Source of the DNA: DASSUW01 sp963740605
GTDB taxonomy: Bacteria; Actinomycetota; Thermoleophilia; Solirubrobacterales; Solirubrobacteraceae
Direction of reading: 5' to 3'
NCBI GenBank assembly: GCA_963740605.1
Contig: CAVUFC010000022.1
Coordinates: 806,001-870,000, forward strand
Length of the DNA: 64,000 nt
Positions 16,595 through 24,292 of this stretch are shown here, piece after piece; the stretch's first letter is position 1, and the number at the start of each line of letters is the position of its first letter. The translations under genes were made by a program, and so were the position numbers. The notes under the pieces were generated by a model, which did no database searches, had not been told where the DNA came from, and worked only from the letters and a program-made list of their open reading frames with translations.

Positions 16595-19371
16595 GGAAGT
16601 GCCAGGCCTGCGGGCGCGAGAACGCCGACGACGTGGATTTCTGCGAGTGCGGCGAGTACCTGCGCTGGGAGCCGACGCAGTACGTGCAGGCCGTCGATCC
16701 GGCGAAGCCGCCCGAGCCGGAGCCGGCGACGCCGGACCCTGAGCCGCAGATCGAGCAGGCGCCGTCTCCGCCGCCGCCCCCGACGAACGGGCGCGAGAAG
16801 ACCGCCGCGCAGCCCGCGGCCGCGCCCGGCGACGCTTCGCTCACGCTGCGCCACCCGGAGCGCGATGCGGTGCCCGGCGAGCGGCTGGCGATCGGCGTCG
16901 AGCCCGGCCAGCGCGAGCGTGTGCTGGCGATGGTCCGCAACGCCAGCCAGATCGTCGACAACTACGACCTGCGCGTGGACGGGCTCCCCGAGGGCTGGTG
17001 GTCGATCCACCCCGACACCGTGTACCTGGTGCCGTACGGCTCGTCGGGCACGTACGAGCAGGAGGTCGAGATCCACCTGCACCCGCCGCGCGCGCCGGAG
17101 GCCGAGGCGCGCGTGTGGGAGCTGCGGGTGACCGCGCAGTCGAAGGCGCAGGGGCGCGACGTCGCGTCCGAGCCGCTCTCGCTCGCGATCCAGCCGTACA
17201 CCGAGTCGATGACCAAGGTGCGGCCGGAGCGCAAGAAGGGCCGCCGCAAGGCCGACTTCACCGTCGACGTCGCCAACCAGGCGAACGCGCCGGCGATCTT
17301 CGCGCTCGAGGGGTCAGACCCCGACGGAGAGCTGCAGTTCGGCTTCGACCGCCCGCCGGCCGAGATCGCGCCCGGGCAGACGGTGCAGACGACCATGCGC
17401 GTGAGCCCGCCGAAGCAGATCTGGATCGGTCGCGGGACCGAGCGGCGCTTCGAGGTGCGCACGCTCACCGGCGAGGAGGCGGCGCAGCGACTGGCCGCGC
17501 AGCCCGAGGCCGCGGCCGCCGGCCCGTCGCCGGCCGCCAAGCGTGGACGCTTCTTCACGCCGGGGCAGGTGTTCAAGCCGCAGGTGTACGAGCCCGGCGT
17601 GCAGGTCGGTCCCGGCGGGGTGAACCTCCGCGCGCCGCAGTTCCAGGCCCCGCAGTTCCAAGCGCCGCAACTGCAGGCGCAGAACTTCCAGCTGTCGAAC
17701 CTACACGGCGGCGGCGCGGCCGCCGCGCCGGCCGGGCCGCTGCTCCCCACCCAGGGCGCCTTCCGCCAGCGCGCGTGGCTGCCCTGGTGGCTGATCCCCG
17801 TCCTCGGCCTGCTCGCCGCGCTCGCCGTCCTCCTCTACCTGCTGCTGCCGAAGAACGTCACCGTGCCCGACGTCGTCGGCGCCAAGTCCACGTTCGACGC
17901 CGAGAAGGTGCTGGTCGACAACGACCTCAAGGCCGCTGATCAGACCAAGCCGAAGGTGACCAACGTCGCCGACCCCGGCACGGTGATCGGGCAGGTGCCG
18001 GCGGCCGGCGAGAAGGCCGAGAAGGGCTCCGCGGTCACGCTGCAGGTCGCCGTCGGCAGCGGCGAGGCGACCGTGCCGAACATCGTCGGCAAGACCGCCA
18101 CCGAAGCGGATCAGGTGCTGCGCAAGCGCAAGCTGACGCTCGGCCAGGCGTCGCCCCAGCCGCTCGACCCGGCGAAGAAGATCTCCAGCCAGATCCCGCC
18201 CGCCAACCAGGTCGTCAAGGAAGGGACGCCCGTCAACATCTTCTTCCCGGAGGCCGGGAACGGCGAAGGCGGCGGCGGCGGTGGCGGTGGCGGGCCGAGC
18301 AGCGGTGGTGGCGGCGGCGACGTCACGATCCCCGCGATCAACGGCGCGTCGAGCCAGGACTTCGCGCAGACGATCTCGGACCTCAAGCTCGTGCCCGAGG
18401 CCAAGACCGTGTTCGACGCGTCCAAGGCCGGGACGCTGTTCGCCACCGAGCCGGCGGCGGGCGAGACCGTCAAGCAGGGCACGAAGGTCGCGCTGCTCGT
18501 ATCCGGCGGCTTCCCCGCCGTCGTCTACGACGACGACCGCGACATCCTGCGTGTCAACGGCGCCAACGGGGACAAGCTGTCGCCGGTCTCCAAGGGGCCG
18601 GGGCTCGAAAAGGACCCGACGGTGAGCCCGGACGGCACGCGCGTGGCGTTCACGCGCGACGGCAAGGTGTTCCTCGCCGACCTGGCCAAGCCGGACGCGA
18701 CGCCGAAGGCGCTGACCAGCGGCGACGACCACTACGCCGACCTCGCCTGGGCACCGACCACCGACGCGGACGTGCTCGCGATGGACAAGGCGACCGGCAC
18801 CGACACGGACCTCTGCTTCGGCGTCATCGAGGGCGGGCAGATGACGCCGCAGTGCCTCACCGAGCCGGACGTGCGGATCGGTTCGGCGATCCACTGGGCG
18901 ACCAACGGGCGCTCGATCTTCGCCACCGGCGGCAAGAACCCCAACACCGGCGAGTTCGGCGTCGTGCGCTGGAAGTCGAGCACGCCGTTCTCCTCCGACC
19001 CGAACGACTGGGGCCCGGGCCGCTTCGTCAGCAACACCGACACCCCGAACGAGGGCACGCGCGAGGCAGTACTCTCGCCCGACGGCAAGACGCTCGCGGT
19101 CGTGGCGCTCAAGGGCCGAGGCCAGTTCGAGCTGTACCTGACCAAGCCGGGCAACTTCGACGTCACGAACGCGAAGTCGACGGGGATCGCCGCGTGCAAG
19201 GTGGCATGGCAGCCCGACAGCCGCGGCCTGGTGATCGTCCAGCTCGGCGCCACGTGCGAGGGCCAGGGCACCGGGCCGCTCGTGCACGTTCCGCTCGACG
19301 ACCCGCAGAAGCAGGCGAACCTGAAGGTGCAGGGAGACAACCCCGCGTTCCAACCGCTACCGGGCGGATAG
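16591..19371 (+). CDS. membrane-anchored zinc-ribbon / PASTA / TolB-like propeller protein
   Basis: 926 residues from GTG 16591, which overlaps the tail-protein-I stop. Order: N-terminal zinc ribbon 'CQACGRENADDVDFCECG' (about 4-21), Pro-rich linker, two Ig-like beta modules (about 80-290), Ala/Gln-rich linker with 'APQFQAPQFQAPQLQAQ', one membrane helix 'WWLIPVLGLLAALAVLLYLL' (about 397-416), then three PASTA-type repeats (about 423-490, 493-553, 578-640) with a Gly-rich linker before the third, and a TolB/WD40-like beta propeller ('DPTVSPDGTRVAFTRDG') to the end. The topology puts zinc ribbon and Ig modules inside and PASTA and propeller outside. PASTA modules bind muropeptides or beta-lactams, so this could sense the wall and tether the particle to the membrane; that role is inferred. 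Confidence 0.88.
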   Translation: MRKCQACGRENADDVDFCECGEYLRWEPTQYVQAVDPAKPPEPEPATPDPEPQIEQAPSPPPPPTNGREKTAAQPAAAPGDASLTLRHPERDAVPGERLAIGVEPGQRERVLAMVRNASQIVDNYDLRVDGLPEGWWSIHPDTVYLVPYGSSGTYEQEVEIHLHPPRAPEAEARVWELRVTAQSKAQGRDVASEPLSLAIQPYTESMTKVRPERKKGRRKADFTVDVANQANAPAIFALEGSDPDGELQFGFDRPPAEIAPGQTVQTTMRVSPPKQIWIGRGTERRFEVRTLTGEEAAQRLAAQPEAAAAGPSPAAKRGRFFTPGQVFKPQVYEPGVQVGPGGVNLRAPQFQAPQFQAPQLQAQNFQLSNLHGGGAAAAPAGPLLPTQGAFRQRAWLPWWLIPVLGLLAALAVLLYLLLPKNVTVPDVVGAKSTFDAEKVLVDNDLKAADQTKPKVTNVADPGTVIGQVPAAGEKAEKGSAVTLQVAVGSGEATVPNIVGKTATEADQVLRKRKLTLGQASPQPLDPAKKISSQIPPANQVVKEGTPVNIFFPEAGNGEGGGGGGGGGPSSGGGGGDVTIPAINGASSQDFAQTISDLKLVPEAKTVFDASKAGTLFATEPAAGETVKQGTKVALLVSGGFPAVVYDDDRDILRVNGANGDKLSPVSKGPGLEKDPTVSPDGTRVAFTRDGKVFLADLAKPDATPKALTSGDDHYADLAWAPTTDADVLAMDKATGTDTDLCFGVIEGGQMTPQCLTEPDVRIGSAIHWATNGRSIFATGGKNPNTGEFGVVRWKSSTPFSSDPNDWGPGRFVSNTDTPNEGTREAVLSPDGKTLAVVALKGRGQFELYLTKPGNFDVTNAKSTGIAACKVAWQPDSRGLVIVQLGATCEGQGTGPLVHVPLDDPQKQANLKVQGDNPAFQPLPGG

Positions 19372-19373
19372 CC

Positions 19374-20981
19374 ATGCTGTGCCCGGCCTGCCGCCGCCAG
19401 GTCGAGCGCGGCGCGAGCTGGTGCGGATCGTGCGGCGCCTCGCTCGGGGGCGCCGGCGCGCCGCTCGACCTGGTGGTCGACGGTGCCACGCGGGTGCCGC
19501 TGGTGGACGCGGTGACGGTGGGCCGCGCGGCGGGATCGACGGTGGTGCTCGGCGACCCGGCGGTGTCGCGTCTGCACGTGCGGATCGCGCCCGGCAACGG
19601 TGGTGGGCCGGTGCTCGAGGACGCCGGCTCGGCCTACGGCACCTACGTCGACGGCGTGCGCGTGACCGGCCCCGTGTCGCTCCGCGACGGCGCGAAGATC
19701 CGGCTCGGCGACTCCGAGCTGGCGGTCGAGCGGCGGCGCGACACGATCATCGTGCCGGCGAGCGCGACCGCCGAGCTGCCGGCCGTCGAGCACGCCACGC
19801 AGTTCGGCCTGCGTCCACGCGTGCGGTCGGGCTACGCGCTTCGGCGCCGCGACGAGGGCGATCGGCCGTGGGTCGTCCGGGATCTCGAGCGCAACACGTA
19901 CCTGGAGCTCGGCGACGACGACGTCGAGCTGTTCCAGCAGCTCGACGGGTCGCGCTCGCTGGCGGACCTGAGCGCGCTGGCCGAGCAGCGGTTCGGCGCC
20001 ACCGGCCGCGCACGGCTGGCCCGGCTGCTGGCCGACCTCGGCGACCGCGGGTTCCTCGCGGGCGTCGCGGCGGCGGCCGAGGCCCCGGAGTCGCGGCTGC
20101 GGCGCCTGCTGCGCCCGCGCGAGAAGTCGCTGCGCTCGTTCGGCCCCTGGGTCGACGGCGTGTACCGCCGCGGCGGCTGGGTGCTGTTCACGCGCCCGGC
20201 GCTGATCACGCTCGGCGTGCTCGCCGTGGCGGGCATCGGCGTGTTCGCCTACCTCGTCGCCGGGCGCTACGGAACGCCGTTCGTGGTCGCGCAGCACTTC
20301 GGGCTCGGCGGACTCGTGTTCCTGGTCGGCCGCTTCGCCATCGTGTGCGTGCACGAAGTCGCCCACGGGCTCGCGATGGCGTCGTTCGGGCGACACGTCG
20401 GCCGCGCGGGCGTCAAGCTGGTGCTGATCTTCCCGTACGCGTTCGTCGACACCTCGGAGGCGTGGTTCGAGCCGCGCCGGCGCCGGATCGCGGTCAGCGC
20501 CGCCGGGCCGGTCTCGGACTTCTCGCTCGGCGCCCTGTTCTCGATCTGCTGCCTCGTACTGGCGCCCGGCACCGTCCGCGACGTGTTCTTCCAGCTCGCT
20601 TTCGCCGCGTACATCGGCGCGTGCTTCAACCTCAACCCGTTCCTCGAGCGCGACGGCTACCACATGCTGTCCGACCTGCTGCGCGAGCCGAGCCTGCGGC
20701 GCCGGGCACGCGAGCAGTTCGCGCGGCGCCTGTCCGGCGGCGGTGCCGCCGAGGACTCGCCGGTGCTCGCCCGCTACTCGCTGTTCACGCTCGTGTGGCT
20801 GGTGCTCGCGGCGCTGTTCGCGATCGCGATGACGTTCCGCTACAAGCCCACGCTCGAGGAGTTGGCGCCCGCGGAGTGGATCGTGTGGCTCGCGATGGGC
20901 ATCGTATGGGTGGCTGTGTTCGTCCCCGTGATCGTCGTGCTCGCCCGGCCGCTCGCGCAGCGGCTCCGGCCCGAGGGCTGA
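19374..20981 (+). CDS. zinc-ribbon / FHA / PqqD-like / M50 metalloprotease fusion
   Basis: 535 residues from ATG 19374, two bases after the previous stop. A zinc ribbon ('CPACRRQVERGASWCGSCGA', 3-22) leads an FHA domain (about 30-115: 'VTVGRAAGSTVVLGDPAVSR' then 'LHVRI' and 'EDAGSAYGTYVDG', carrying the G-R, S-R-x-H and G-T-Y phospho-Thr-binding residues). Next is a PqqD-like winged helix (about 140-230, 'RDLERNTYLELGDDDVELFQ'). The C-terminal half is a site-2-type M50 protease: HEVAH at 327-331 within a hydrophobic segment and 'LNPFLERDGYH' near 420 as the third zinc ligand, with several membrane helices. It could read kinase output through FHA and act on membrane or eCIS substrates. Confidence 0.88.
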   Translation: MLCPACRRQVERGASWCGSCGASLGGAGAPLDLVVDGATRVPLVDAVTVGRAAGSTVVLGDPAVSRLHVRIAPGNGGGPVLEDAGSAYGTYVDGVRVTGPVSLRDGAKIRLGDSELAVERRRDTIIVPASATAELPAVEHATQFGLRPRVRSGYALRRRDEGDRPWVVRDLERNTYLELGDDDVELFQQLDGSRSLADLSALAEQRFGATGRARLARLLADLGDRGFLAGVAAAAEAPESRLRRLLRPREKSLRSFGPWVDGVYRRGGWVLFTRPALITLGVLAVAGIGVFAYLVAGRYGTPFVVAQHFGLGGLVFLVGRFAIVCVHEVAHGLAMASFGRHVGRAGVKLVLIFPYAFVDTSEAWFEPRRRRIAVSAAGPVSDFSLGALFSICCLVLAPGTVRDVFFQLAFAAYIGACFNLNPFLERDGYHMLSDLLREPSLRRRAREQFARRLSGGGAAEDSPVLARYSLFTLVWLVLAALFAIAMTFRYKPTLEELAPAEWIVWLAMGIVWVAVFVPVIVVLARPLAQRLRPEG

Positions 20982-20982
20982 C

Positions 20983-23862
20983 ATGTCGGACGCCGATCTG
21001 GCGGCGGCCCGACTGCTCGAGCGCCTGCTCACCGAGCCGGACTTCCGCGTGCGCTTCCGCCGCGACCCGGTGACGGCGTGCCGCGAGGCCGGGCTCGACG
21101 ACCTTGCCGAGGACATGGCGCTCGCCGCCGGCAAGGCGGCGAGCACGCTGTACGTGCGCGAGTCGCGGTCGAGCATGGCGGGCGCGCTGATCGCGGCGTC
21201 GATGGAGGGCGCCGGCGGGCTGCACGATCTCGCCGACCAGGTCGACATCGGCTCGATGCCGCCGGCGGTCGGCAACGTGCTGACGCTGCACCTGATGTCG
21301 GTGAAGGCGGACGTGAACCCGAACATCGAGTTCGCGGCGGGCGCCGAGCGGAAGTTCTCGGATCCGCGCGCGATCGAGGTCCTCAACAAGCTCGCCGCGG
21401 ACCACAAGCTCACGGTGTCCGGGAGCTCGGGCGGCGGCGTCGACATCTCCGCGATCGACGGCCAGCCCGTCGGGGTCGCGAACTTCGACGCGCGCGAGGT
21501 CGCGATGCGCCTGCAGGACCTCGACCCGTCGATCCGGCCCGACGAGATCGGCACGCCGTGGGCGATCAACGGGCCCGGCTACTTCACCGACGCCGGCCAT
21601 CAGGACGTGCTCCACATCGGGTTCGACAAGCACCCGTCGATGCAACTGCTGGCGGTCGCCGACGCGCACAAGGCGCCGGCGCCGGCGCCCGTCGACGCGA
21701 TCGACTACCCGGGCGACGACGCCCCGCGCGAGCAGATCGCCGCGTGGATGGCGGCGGCCGCCGAGAAGCGCGGGCTGCCCGGTCAGCTCCCGGTGATGGC
21801 GTCGCTCGTCGAGTCGGGCATGCACAATCTCAGCGGCGGCGACCGCGACTCGGTGGGGTACTTCCAGATGCGCGTCGGGATCTGGAACTCGGGGCCGTAC
21901 GCGGGCTACCCGGACGACCCGCAGAAGCAGATCGACTGGTTCCTCGACCAGGCGGAGGCCGTCAAGAAGGCGCGCATCGCGCGCGGGCTCCCGGTCGACG
22001 ACCCCCACCAGTACGGCGAGTGGATCGCCGACGTCGAGCGTCCGGCCGAGCAGTACCGCGGCCGCTACCAGCTCCGGCTCGACGAGGCCCAGTCGCTGCT
22101 CAAAGAGCACGCGCCCGCGCCGGTCGTGGACGCGCCCGCACCGGTGCCGCCGTCGGGCCCGATCGACCCGGCGCAGTTCGGCGCCGAGGGCACCGGCGGC
22201 ACGCCGAGCGCGGAGACGCAGGCGCTGCTCCAGAACCACAACGTCGTCTTCGACTCGACCGGCATCGGCGATCTCAAGGCCGGGCGGATCGACCCGCGCG
22301 TCGTCGCCGTGCTCACCAAGCTCAGCGGCGGCCACAAGCTGACGATCTCGGCGATGGCGTCCGACCACTCGAAGTTCACGACCGGAGGGTCGGTGTCCAA
22401 CCACTTCGCCGGTCGCGGGGTCGACATCGCGGCGATCGACGGCGTCCCGGTGAACGCGTCCAACTTCGACGCGCGCGAGATGGCGATGAAGCTGCAGGAC
22501 CTCGCACCGTCGATCCGGCCCGACGAGATCGGCACGCCGTGGGCGATCAACGGGCCTGGCTACTTCACGGACGGCGACCACCAGAACCACCTGCACATCG
22601 GGTTCGACCACGAGATCAGCCCGGACTTCAAGCCGCCGAGCGACGTCGCCGCCCCGGCGGATGCGGCGCGGCCGGCCGACACGATGTCCGTGCTGGCGCC
22701 GGTCGCCAAGAGCGCCGACATCGGCCACGAGTCGATGAGCTTCATGGCGGCAGTCGAGCCACGGCGGCAGGGCGGGGCGGCCGACGCCGCGGCGCAGCTT
22801 GCGGCGGGCGGGAACGGCGGCGCCGCGGGAACGAAGGCGCTGGCCGCGCTCGCGGAGGCGAAGAAGTACCTCGGCACGCCGTACCAGTGGGGCGGCTCGA
22901 CGCCGCAGACCCACTTCGACTGCTCCGGCCTCGTGCAATGGGCGTACGCGCACGCGGGGATCTCGATCCCGCGCGTGACCGACCAGCAGATCCTCGCGGG
23001 CAACGGCACGCCGGTCGTCCGCAACCACCTGCTCCCCGGCGACCTCGTGTTCTTCCGTGACCCGAGCGGCTACGTTCATCACGTCGGGATGTCGCTCGGC
23101 GGCGACAAGTTCATCCACGCCCCGCACACCGGCGACGTGGTGAAGATCTCCAGCCTCGACGAGCCGTACTACAAGGAGCAGTTCACGGGCGGGCGGCGGT
23201 TCGACGCCGCGGGGTCCGCGCCGGCGCCGGACGCGACCGACGTGGCAACCGCGCAAGCCCGCGTGGCGCGCGACGCCGCCGAGGTCCGGCGGCACGACTC
23301 GGCGCTGTTCATGGCCGTCAAGACGCAGGAGGCCGCGAAGGCGCACATGACCGTGCAGTTCCTCAAGGCGATCGACCCCGACCAGGCGCGGGCGGCGGCC
23401 GCCGGCCCCGGCGACCTCAGCCAGGCCCCGCTCGACCTCGGCGGCGCGGCCGGCTACCCGGGCGACACCGCGTCACAGGCCGAGCTGGCGAAGTGGCTGG
23501 CACGGCAGGCTCAGGACGCCGGCCTCCCGCCCGAGCTGCCGGTCATGGCGTCGCTCGTCGAGTCCGGGGTCCGCAACCTCCCGGGCGGAGACGCCGACTC
23601 GGCGGGCTTCTTCCAGATGCGCGTCGGGTTCTGGGACAGCGGCCCCTACGCGGGCTACCGCGACCACCCCCAGTTGCAGGCCAAGTGGTTCATCGACCAG
23701 GCGCTGGCGCTCAAGCGCCAGCGCGTCGCAGCGGGTGACGTCAACTTCGGCAAGGACCCGTCGAAGTGGGGCGAGTGGATCGCCGACGTCGAGCGCCCCG
23801 CCGCCCAGTACCGAGGCCGGTATCAGCTCCGCCTCGACGAGGCGCGCAAGCTGCTGGGCTGA
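20983..23862 (+). CDS. multidomain peptidoglycan hydrolase, candidate eCIS cargo
   Basis: 959 residues from ATG 20983, directly after the FHA-M50 gene. No signal peptide. A leader-like region 1-85 ('LLERLLTEPDFRVRFRRDPV', 'ACREAGLDDLAEDMAL') is followed by a degenerate M15-like module (about 110-222), a lysozyme/transglycosylase-like module (about 242-373, Glu277 in 'ASLVESG'), a second M15-like module (about 413-546; SNHFAGRGVD with His474, Asp481 and His538 as plausible zinc ligands), an NlpC/P60 peptidase (about 620-740; Cys647 in 'FDCSGL', 'HHVGMSLG'), and a second transglycosylase-like module (about 823-959, Glu860). The two transglycosylase copies are near identical around the active site. 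The first M15-like copy lacks the 'SNHFAG' segment. Absence of a signal peptide and the position suggest delivery by the injection system. Confidence 0.85.
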   Translation: MSDADLAAARLLERLLTEPDFRVRFRRDPVTACREAGLDDLAEDMALAAGKAASTLYVRESRSSMAGALIAASMEGAGGLHDLADQVDIGSMPPAVGNVLTLHLMSVKADVNPNIEFAAGAERKFSDPRAIEVLNKLAADHKLTVSGSSGGGVDISAIDGQPVGVANFDAREVAMRLQDLDPSIRPDEIGTPWAINGPGYFTDAGHQDVLHIGFDKHPSMQLLAVADAHKAPAPAPVDAIDYPGDDAPREQIAAWMAAAAEKRGLPGQLPVMASLVESGMHNLSGGDRDSVGYFQMRVGIWNSGPYAGYPDDPQKQIDWFLDQAEAVKKARIARGLPVDDPHQYGEWIADVERPAEQYRGRYQLRLDEAQSLLKEHAPAPVVDAPAPVPPSGPIDPAQFGAEGTGGTPSAETQALLQNHNVVFDSTGIGDLKAGRIDPRVVAVLTKLSGGHKLTISAMASDHSKFTTGGSVSNHFAGRGVDIAAIDGVPVNASNFDAREMAMKLQDLAPSIRPDEIGTPWAINGPGYFTDGDHQNHLHIGFDHEISPDFKPPSDVAAPADAARPADTMSVLAPVAKSADIGHESMSFMAAVEPRRQGGAADAAAQLAAGGNGGAAGTKALAALAEAKKYLGTPYQWGGSTPQTHFDCSGLVQWAYAHAGISIPRVTDQQILAGNGTPVVRNHLLPGDLVFFRDPSGYVHHVGMSLGGDKFIHAPHTGDVVKISSLDEPYYKEQFTGGRRFDAAGSAPAPDATDVATAQARVARDAAEVRRHDSALFMAVKTQEAAKAHMTVQFLKAIDPDQARAAAAGPGDLSQAPLDLGGAAGYPGDTASQAELAKWLARQAQDAGLPPELPVMASLVESGVRNLPGGDADSAGFFQMRVGFWDSGPYAGYRDHPQLQAKWFIDQALALKRQRVAAGDVNFGKDPSKWGEWIADVERPAAQYRGRYQLRLDEARKLLG

Positions 23863-23891
23863 CCCCCCGGTCAGGCGTGGCTCCGCGGGTT

Positions 23892-23936
23892 GTCGAACAC
23901 GATGCGCCGGCCGCTCGGCTGGAAGCGGCGTTCGAC
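23892..23936. terminator. possible bidirectional terminator hairpin between convergent operons
   Basis: GTCGAAC at 23892-23898 pairs with GTTCGAC at 23930-23936 and encloses a smaller GC stem near ccggccgctcggctgg. It lies between the convergent stops of the hydrolase gene and the small membrane-protein gene. There is no U-tract, as is common in high-GC actinobacteria, so this is a weak call. Confidence 0.3.
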
Positions 23937-23940
23937 GCGC

Positions 23941-24285
23941 CTACCCCTCACCGCCGCCCGTGACCGGGCCTTGGCCGCCGCTGTTCCCGCCCGACGGGGG
24001 CGCGGCGGTCGGGACTGCGGTCGGAACAGGCGTCGTGGTCGCCGACGGAGTGGCCGGCGTCGGTGTCGGCGTCGCCTTCGGCTTGGGCTTGGACCTGAGG
24101 TCCGGGAGGCCGGCGTTCGGCGCGTTCGCGGAGACCTTCGCGCTGCTCACCTCGAGTGCCGGGGGAGCCTGGCCGCTGCTCGGAGTCGCGGCGTCACCAC
24201 CCGAGGTGAGCTGTGCAATGCCGAAGGCCGCGACGAACGCGCCGACCACGGCGGCGCCTGCGATGGCGATGTGACGGGATTCCAT
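23941..24285 (-). CDS. small membrane-anchored or secreted Pro/Thr-rich protein
   Basis: 114 residues from ATG 24285, seven bases after the kinase stop, so third gene of the PAAR-kinase operon. The N-terminus 'IAIAGAAVVGAFVAAFGIAQ' is a signal peptide or anchor. The rest is a flexible Lys/Pro/Thr/Gly-rich tail ('KPKPKATPTPTPATPSATTT') without a folded domain. I know no family. Operon membership suggests a surface-exposed partner of the kinase. Confidence 0.65.
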   Translation of the reverse strand: MESRHIAIAGAAVVGAFVAAFGIAQLTSGGDAATPSSGQAPPALEVSSAKVSANAPNAGLPDLRSKPKPKATPTPTPATPSATTTPVPTAVPTAAPPSGGNSGGQGPVTGGGEG

Positions 24286-24292
24286 GGTTGAT

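Noticed and set aside
18732..23346. Two long minus-strand frames opposite the propeller, FHA-M50 and hydrolase genes
   Set aside because: No family motif, biased composition, and complete domain architectures lie on the plus strand.
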